Source of the DNA: Salinicola salarius
Lineage (GTDB): Bacteria; Pseudomonadota; Gammaproteobacteria; Pseudomonadales; Halomonadaceae
Reading direction: 5' to 3'
DNA: 64,000 bases
NCBI RefSeq assembly: GCF_003206135.1
Contig: NZ_PZJT01000011.1
Coordinates: 1-64,000 of the forward strand
The notes under the pieces are model-generated. The model was not told the DNA's origin. It did not search any database and was given only the letters and a program-made list of their open reading frames with translations. The translations under genes and the position numbers were made by a program. Position 1 is the first letter of the stretch, and each line of letters starts with the position of its first letter. Shown here piece by piece: positions 59,518 through 64,000 of this stretch.

Positions 59518-59858
59518 CCAATATTACGAATCTCGGTCGCAGCGGGCTGTCGGACTGGCTCATTCAGCGCGTGTCCGCCGTCGTTCTGGCGCTTTACACG
59601 CTGTTCGTCGTGGCCTACCTGCTGTTCCATCCCAATCTGGACTACGCCACCTGGAGTGGCCTGTTCGCCCAGACCTGGATGCGTATCTTTTCCTTGCTGG
59701 CCTTCATTTCCATGGCCGCTCACGCTTGGGTCGGTCTGTGGACGGTTTCCACCGACTATCTCAAACACACCGGTGTTCGCTTCGGCTTCCAGGCCATCGT
59801 GATTCTCGCCATCTTCGTTTTTCTGGTGTGGGGCGTTCAAGTCCTCTGGGGAGCCTGA
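59511..59858 (+). CDS. sdhD: Succinate dehydrogenase membrane anchor subunit
   Basis: 115 residues, three transmembrane helices, with SGLSDWLIQRVSAVVLALYTLF at the start and FISMAAHAWVGLWTVSTDYLK containing the haem-ligand His and quinone-site Tyr. Starts inside the end of sdhC; sdhA follows 3 bases after its stop. Confidence 0.95.
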   Translation: MVTNITNLGRSGLSDWLIQRVSAVVLALYTLFVVAYLLFHPNLDYATWSGLFAQTWMRIFSLLAFISMAAHAWVGLWTVSTDYLKHTGVRFGFQAIVILAIFVFLVWGVQVLWGA

Positions 59859-59861
59859 TTC

Positions 59862-61634
59862 ATGTCTACCATGCGTAACCTGACATTCGACGCCATCATC
59901 ATCGGTGGTGGCGGTTCCGGCCTGCGAGCGGCGCTCGAGCTGGCCAAATCCGGCAAGAAGACTGCCGTGCTGTCCAAGGTCTTTCCGACCCGTTCGCACA
60001 CGGTGTCCGCACAGGGCGGTATTACCTGTGCCATTGCCTCGGCCGATCCCAACGACGATTGGCGCTGGCACATGTACGACACCGTCAAGGGTGGCGACTA
60101 CATCGCAGACCAGGACGCCGCGGAGTACCTGTGTTCCGAGGGCCCCAAGGCGGTCTTCGAACTCGAGCACATGGGGCTGCCGTTTTCACGCTTCGACAAT
60201 GGTCGTATCTACCAGCGTCCTTTCGGTGGTCAGTCCAAGGACTTCGGCAAGGGTGGCCAGGCAGCGCGTACCTGCGCGGCTGCAGACCGTACCGGCCATG
60301 CGCTGCTGCACACGTTGTATCAGAACAATCTGAAAAACAACACCGTCTTCCTGGACGAGTGGTATGCCATCGATCTGGTGAAGAACGCCAACGGCGACGT
60401 GGTCGGTTGTATTGCGCTGTGCATCGAAACCGGCGAAGTCGTGCACGTCAAATCCAAGGCGACGGTTCTGGCGACCGGCGGGGCGGGGCGTATCTTCGCC
60501 TCCACCACCAACGCGCTGATCAACACCGGCGATGGCATCGGCATGGCACTGCGCGCTGGCTTCCCGATGCAGGACATGGAAATGTGGCAGTTCCACCCCA
60601 CCGGTATCTACGGTGCGGGGACGTTGGTCACGGAAGGTTGCCGCGGTGAAGGTGGTTACCTGATCAACAAGGACGGCGAGCGCTTCATGGAGCGTTACGC
60701 GCCCAATGCCAAGGATCTCGCCGGACGTGACGTCGTGGCGCGCTCCATGGTCATGGAAGTGCTGGAAGGCCGTGGTTGCGGCGAGAATGGCGATCACGTC
60801 ATGCTGAAGCTCGACCACCTGGGCGAAGAGGTGCTGATGAAGCGCCTGCCGGGGATCGTCGAACTCTCCAAGACCTTCGCGCACGTGGATCCGGTCAAGG
60901 AGCCGATTCCGGTCACGCCGACCTGCCACTACATGATGGGGGGTATTCCCACCAACGTGCATGGACAGGCCATCATGCAGGACGGCAATGGCAACGATCA
61001 GATCATCAATGGTCTGTTTGCCTGCGGTGAAGCTGCTTGCGTCTCGGTTCACGGCGCCAATCGCCTGGGCGGTAACTCGCTGCTCGATCTGGTGGTGTTC
61101 GGTCGTGCCGCCGGCATCTACATCGACAAGGCGCTCAGCGAAGGCATCGAGTATCTCGAGGCTTCCGCATCGGATGTCGAGCGTGCCACGAGCCGCCTGG
61201 CGCGCTGGAACGAGTCCAGTGGCGGCGAGTCGGTTTCCGAGCTCAAGGCCGAGCTGCAGAACACGATGCAGAACGCATTCGGTGTCTTCCGCCAGGAAGA
61301 CAACATGCAGGAAGGCGTCAAGAAGCTGGCGGAGCTGCGCGAGCGTATCGGGCAGGCGCATCTGGGTGACAAGTCCGACGTCTTCAACACGGCGCGTGTC
61401 GAGGCGCTCGAGCTAGACAATCTACTGGAAGTGGCCGAAGCCACCGCCATCGCTGCGCTGGAGCGCAAGGAGAGCCGTGGGGCTCACTCTCGCTACGATT
61501 ATCCGGATCGCGATGACGTCAACTGGCTCAAGCACTCGCTCTTCAATCCGGGCGAGAAGACCGTGACCAAGCGTGAAGTCAACTTCACGCCCAAGACGGT
61601 CGACACCTTCGAGCCGAAAGTCCGTACCTATTAA
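59862..61634 (+). CDS. sdhA: Succinate dehydrogenase flavoprotein subunit
   Basis: 590 residues. Oxidises succinate to fumarate. FAD-binding [17 protein letters not shown], the covalent-FAD histidine in [11 protein letters not shown], and substrate-site [18 protein letters not shown] are intact. Faces the cytoplasm on the SdhCD anchor. Confidence 0.98.
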   Translation: MSTMRNLTFDAIIIGGGGSGLRAALELAKSGKKTAVLSKVFPTRSHTVSAQGGITCAIASADPNDDWRWHMYDTVKGGDYIADQDAAEYLCSEGPKAVFELEHMGLPFSRFDNGRIYQRPFGGQSKDFGKGGQAARTCAAADRTGHALLHTLYQNNLKNNTVFLDEWYAIDLVKNANGDVVGCIALCIETGEVVHVKSKATVLATGGAGRIFASTTNALINTGDGIGMALRAGFPMQDMEMWQFHPTGIYGAGTLVTEGCRGEGGYLINKDGERFMERYAPNAKDLAGRDVVARSMVMEVLEGRGCGENGDHVMLKLDHLGEEVLMKRLPGIVELSKTFAHVDPVKEPIPVTPTCHYMMGGIPTNVHGQAIMQDGNGNDQIINGLFACGEAACVSVHGANRLGGNSLLDLVVFGRAAGIYIDKALSEGIEYLEASASDVERATSRLARWNESSGGESVSELKAELQNTMQNAFGVFRQEDNMQEGVKKLAELRERIGQAHLGDKSDVFNTARVEALELDNLLEVAEATAIAALERKESRGAHSRYDYPDRDDVNWLKHSLFNPGEKTVTKREVNFTPKTVDTFEPKVRTY

Positions 61635-61648
61635 GAGGGTTGTCACCG

Positions 61649-62359
61649 ATGTCCAGTCTTCAGGTTTCCGTTTATCGCTACAACCCTGAGACCGACTCCG
61701 CACCGTACATGCAGGAGTTCCAGATCGATACCCAGGGGCGCGATCTGATGGTTCTCAACATCCTGACCATGATCAAGGATCAGGATAGCTCGATGGCGTT
61801 TCGTCGCAGCTGCCGCGAGGGCGTTTGCGGCTCTGACGGGATGAACATGAATGGCACCAACGGCCTGGCGTGCATCACGCCGCTGTCGTCCGTGGTCAAG
61901 GACAACAAGCTGGTGCTGCGGCCGCTGCCTGGCCTGCCTGTCATGCGTGACCTGGTGGTCGACATGGGGCTGTTCTACAAGCAGTACGAGCGTATGCAGC
62001 CGTATCTGCAGAACGATACGGCAGCGCCGGCGATCGAGCGTCTGCAGTCCCCGGAAGAGCGTGACAAGCTGGACGGTCTGTACGAGTGCATTCTGTGTGC
62101 CTGCTGCTCGACCTCCTGCCCGTCGTTCTGGTGGAACCCGGACAAGTTCGTCGGCCCGGCCGGTCTCTTGCAGGCCTACCGTTTCCTGGCGGACTCTCGC
62201 GACAACGCGACGCAGGCCCGCCTGGCCGAACTGGAAGATCCGTTCAGCCTGTTCCGGTGTCGCGGCATCATGAACTGTGTCGCGGTTTGTCCCAAGGGGC
62301 TGAATCCGACTCGGGCGATCGGAAAAATCCGTGAAATGCTGCTGTCCAACGCGACTTGA
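61649..62359 (+). CDS. sdhB: Succinate dehydrogenase iron-sulfur subunit
   Basis: 236 residues from the ATG at 61649 with GAGGG upstream. Three clusters: [2Fe-2S] in CREGVCGSDGMNMNG, [4Fe-4S] in CILCACCSTSCPS and [3Fe-4S] in CRGIMNCVAVCPKG. Passes electrons from SdhA to quinone. Confidence 0.97.
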   Translation: MSSLQVSVYRYNPETDSAPYMQEFQIDTQGRDLMVLNILTMIKDQDSSMAFRRSCREGVCGSDGMNMNGTNGLACITPLSSVVKDNKLVLRPLPGLPVMRDLVVDMGLFYKQYERMQPYLQNDTAAPAIERLQSPEERDKLDGLYECILCACCSTSCPSFWWNPDKFVGPAGLLQAYRFLADSRDNATQARLAELEDPFSLFRCRGIMNCVAVCPKGLNPTRAIGKIREMLLSNAT

Positions 62360-62375
62360 TGGTCAGGGGCGGCAT

Positions 62376-62492
62376 CTACGACTTAAATCGTAGCGCTTGG
62401 CTTGTTATCATGTCGCCACGCTATTGGCTGCGACGCGTTGTCGCAGCCGATTTAGCTCAAGATATTGGCCGGTGCCTCGCGCACCGGCTTTT
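62376..62492 (+). terminator. Three successive hairpins between sdhB and sucA, the last a terminator
   Basis: CTACGA/TCGTAG (62376-62381/62388-62393), GGCTGCGAC/GTCGCAGCC (62426-62434/62440-62448) and GCCGGTGC/GCACCGGC (62468-62475/62481-62488) followed by TTTT (62489-62492). The third has the form of a rho-independent terminator and would separate sdhCDAB from sucA or attenuate read-through. Confidence 0.75.
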
Positions 62493-62618
62493 AACGATCA
62501 TGACGACGCCTTGAATTGGCATGGTCGTTGGCCGTCTCGCGACGGTTCCGGAGTGACGCCGAGGCGCGCAGCTGCGACCGGCGCCGACAACACCCCATCA
62601 GTGTAGGGTGAACGAGAG

Positions 62619-64000
62619 ATGCAAGAAGGCATAATGGAGTTGATGTGGCGCACTTCCCATATGAGCGGCGGCAACGCCCACTATGTGGAAGCGCTCTACG
62701 AGCAGTATCTGAATGACCCCGCGACTGTCCCCGATGAATGGCGCCAAGCGTTTGATCAGTTGCCGCGCCTGGAAGGCACTCCCTCCCAAGACGTTCCTCT
62801 CAGCCCCATTCGGGAACAGTTCTACCAGCTGGCGCGCGAGCGTCGTCCCACCGTATCGGCTGCCACCGGCAGCAGCGAAAACCGTAAGCAGGTCAAGGTT
62901 CTTCAACTGATCAATGCCTATCGGTTCCGTGGCCATCAGCGTGCCAATATCGATCCGCTCGGTTTGCGCAAGCCCGATACGGTCCCCGACCTCGATTTCT
63001 CTTTCCATGACCTGACCCAGGCCGACATGAACACCGAGTTCCAGACCGGTTCGTTCTTCCTGGGCAAGGAAGAGGCGCCGCTCAAGGAGATCGTCGAGGC
63101 GCTGGAGCAGACCTACTGCCGCTCGATCGGCTGTGAGTTCATGCACATCGTCAACACCGAAGAGAAGCGTTGGCTGCAGCAGCGCTTCGAGTCGGTGCGT
63201 TCCAAGCCGAAGTACAGCCAGAGCGAACGGGAGCATCTGCTCGAGCGCCTGACCGCCGCCGAAGGGCTGGAAAGCTATCTTGCTTCCAAGTATCCCGGCA
63301 CCAAGCGTTTCGGCCTGGAGGGTGGCGAATCCTTCATTCCGATGATGGACGAGGTAATCCAGCGCAGCGGCAACTACGGCGTCAAGGAAGTGGTGATCGG
63401 CATGGCCCACCGCGGCCGTCTCAACCTGCTGGTCAATATCCTTGGCAAGAGCCCGTCGGAACTGATCGACGAGTTCGACGGCAAGAAGCAGATCGAGCAA
63501 GGGTCGGGCGACGTCAAATATCACCAGGGCTTCAGCTCCAACGTGATGACGCCCGGAGGCGAGGTCCACCTGGCGCTGGCGTTCAACCCGTCGCATCTGG
63601 AAATCGTTTCGCCGGTGGTAGAAGGGTCCGTTCGCGCTCGTCAGGATCGCCGCCAGGACGTCGAAGGCAAGCAGGTCTTGCCGGTCGTGGTGCATGGCGA
63701 TGCCGCCTTCGCCGGTCAGGGCGTGGTGATGGAAACCTTCCAGATGTCGCAGACCCGCGGTTACAAGACCGGCGGCACGCTGCACATCGTGATCAACAAT
63801 CAGGTCGGTTTCACGACGTCGCGCGCCGATGACGCGCGTTCCACCGAGTATTGCACCGATATCGCCAAGATGGTTCAGGCGCCGATCTTCCACGTCAATG
63901 GTGACGATCCGGAAGCGGTGTTGCATGCGACCCGGGTCGCCGTCGACTATCGCAAGGAGTTCCAGCGCGATGTCGTCATCGATCTGGTCTGCTACCGTCG
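62619..64000 (+). CDS. sucA: 2-oxoglutarate dehydrogenase E1 component, cut by right edge
   Basis: The first 460 residues of an expected 940 or so. E1 of the 2-oxoglutarate dehydrogenase complex, a thiamine diphosphate decarboxylase. The N-terminal YVEALYEQYLNDPATVPDEWRQAF, the RFRGHQRANIDPL segment and GMAHRGRLNLLVNILGK are characteristic, and the thiamine-diphosphate region VHGDAAFAGQGVV and NNQVGFTT are reached before the edge. The ATG at 62619 has GAGAG close upstream. sucB and lpd would be expected beyond the edge. Confidence 0.96.
   Translation, partial: MQEGIMELMWRTSHMSGGNAHYVEALYEQYLNDPATVPDEWRQAFDQLPRLEGTPSQDVPLSPIREQFYQLARERRPTVSAATGSSENRKQVKVLQLINAYRFRGHQRANIDPLGLRKPDTVPDLDFSFHDLTQADMNTEFQTGSFFLGKEEAPLKEIVEALEQTYCRSIGCEFMHIVNTEEKRWLQQRFESVRSKPKYSQSEREHLLERLTAAEGLESYLASKYPGTKRFGLEGGESFIPMMDEVIQRSGNYGVKEVVIGMAHRGRLNLLVNILGKSPSELIDEFDGKKQIEQGSGDVKYHQGFSSNVMTPGGEVHLALAFNPSHLEIVSPVVEGSVRARQDRRQDVEGKQVLPVVVHGDAAFAGQGVVMETFQMSQTRGYKTGGTLHIVINNQVGFTTSRADDARSTEYCTDIAKMVQAPIFHVNGDDPEAVLHATRVAVDYRKEFQRDVVIDLVCYR

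Overview
The window looks like a chromosomal segment of a halophilic gammaproteobacterium, most likely a member of the Halomonadaceae. The basis is its high GC content, the gene order nnr-tsaE-amiB-mutL-miaA-hfq-hflX-hflK-hflC followed by hisZ and purA, a RhdA-type rhodanese, a RimB-RimK pair, short PutA and an sdhCDAB-sucA block. The family assignment is an inference from gene content; no rRNA is present. I saw no prophage, transposase, IS or CRISPR.

Layout. 1-9.6 kb: rhodanese (cut by the left edge), a purine/xanthine-type permease, a structured intergenic element, rsgA, orn, queG, then nnr-tsaE-amiB. 9.6-19.7 kb: mutL, miaA, hfq, hflX, hflK, hflC, hisZ and purA, the conserved housekeeping block. 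19.9-31.5 kb, all on the minus strand: an exopolysaccharide locus with UDP-glucose dehydrogenase, an Alg8-family synthase with an extra tail, an Alg44-like PilZ/membrane-fusion protein, three polysaccharide lyases of apparently different families and a giant Sel1-repeat lipoprotein. 32.2-38.2 kb: an Rrf2 regulator and sufBCDS-sufT. 38.4-45.0 kb: SanA-like protein, a four-gene rimB-rimK cluster, yqcC, ompW and gtrB-gtrA. 45.1-50.8 kb: putP, putA and an AraC regulator. 50.8-55 kb: a small membrane protein, an orphan TctC-type binding protein, an MFS transporter and an XRE regulator. 55.2-64 kb: gltX, tRNA-Ala and tRNA-Glu, gltA, and divergently sdhCDAB and sucA (cut by the right edge).

The most unusual region is the exopolysaccharide locus. 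The synthase and its PilZ partner are alginate-type, but the sugar-nucleotide enzyme encoded beside them is of the UDP-glucose (Ugd) type, not GDP-mannose (AlgD) type, and no algA, algG, algE, algX or acetylation genes are in the window. Together with PL14-like and PL38-like lyases this suggests a c-di-GMP-controlled poly-beta-glucuronate (glucuronan-like) polymer rather than alginate. The synthase carries an extra C-terminal domain of about 145 residues with beta-helix-like features, probably outside the cytoplasm.

Other structure: a MITE-like dispersed repeat with terminal inverted repeats in two copies (9585-9726 and 29758-29967), a nested-hairpin element at 2671-2855, an IscR-type operator overlapping the suf regulator promoter, direct repeats abutting the putA -10 box, and a strong minus-strand terminator at 52512-52538 that no gene explains.
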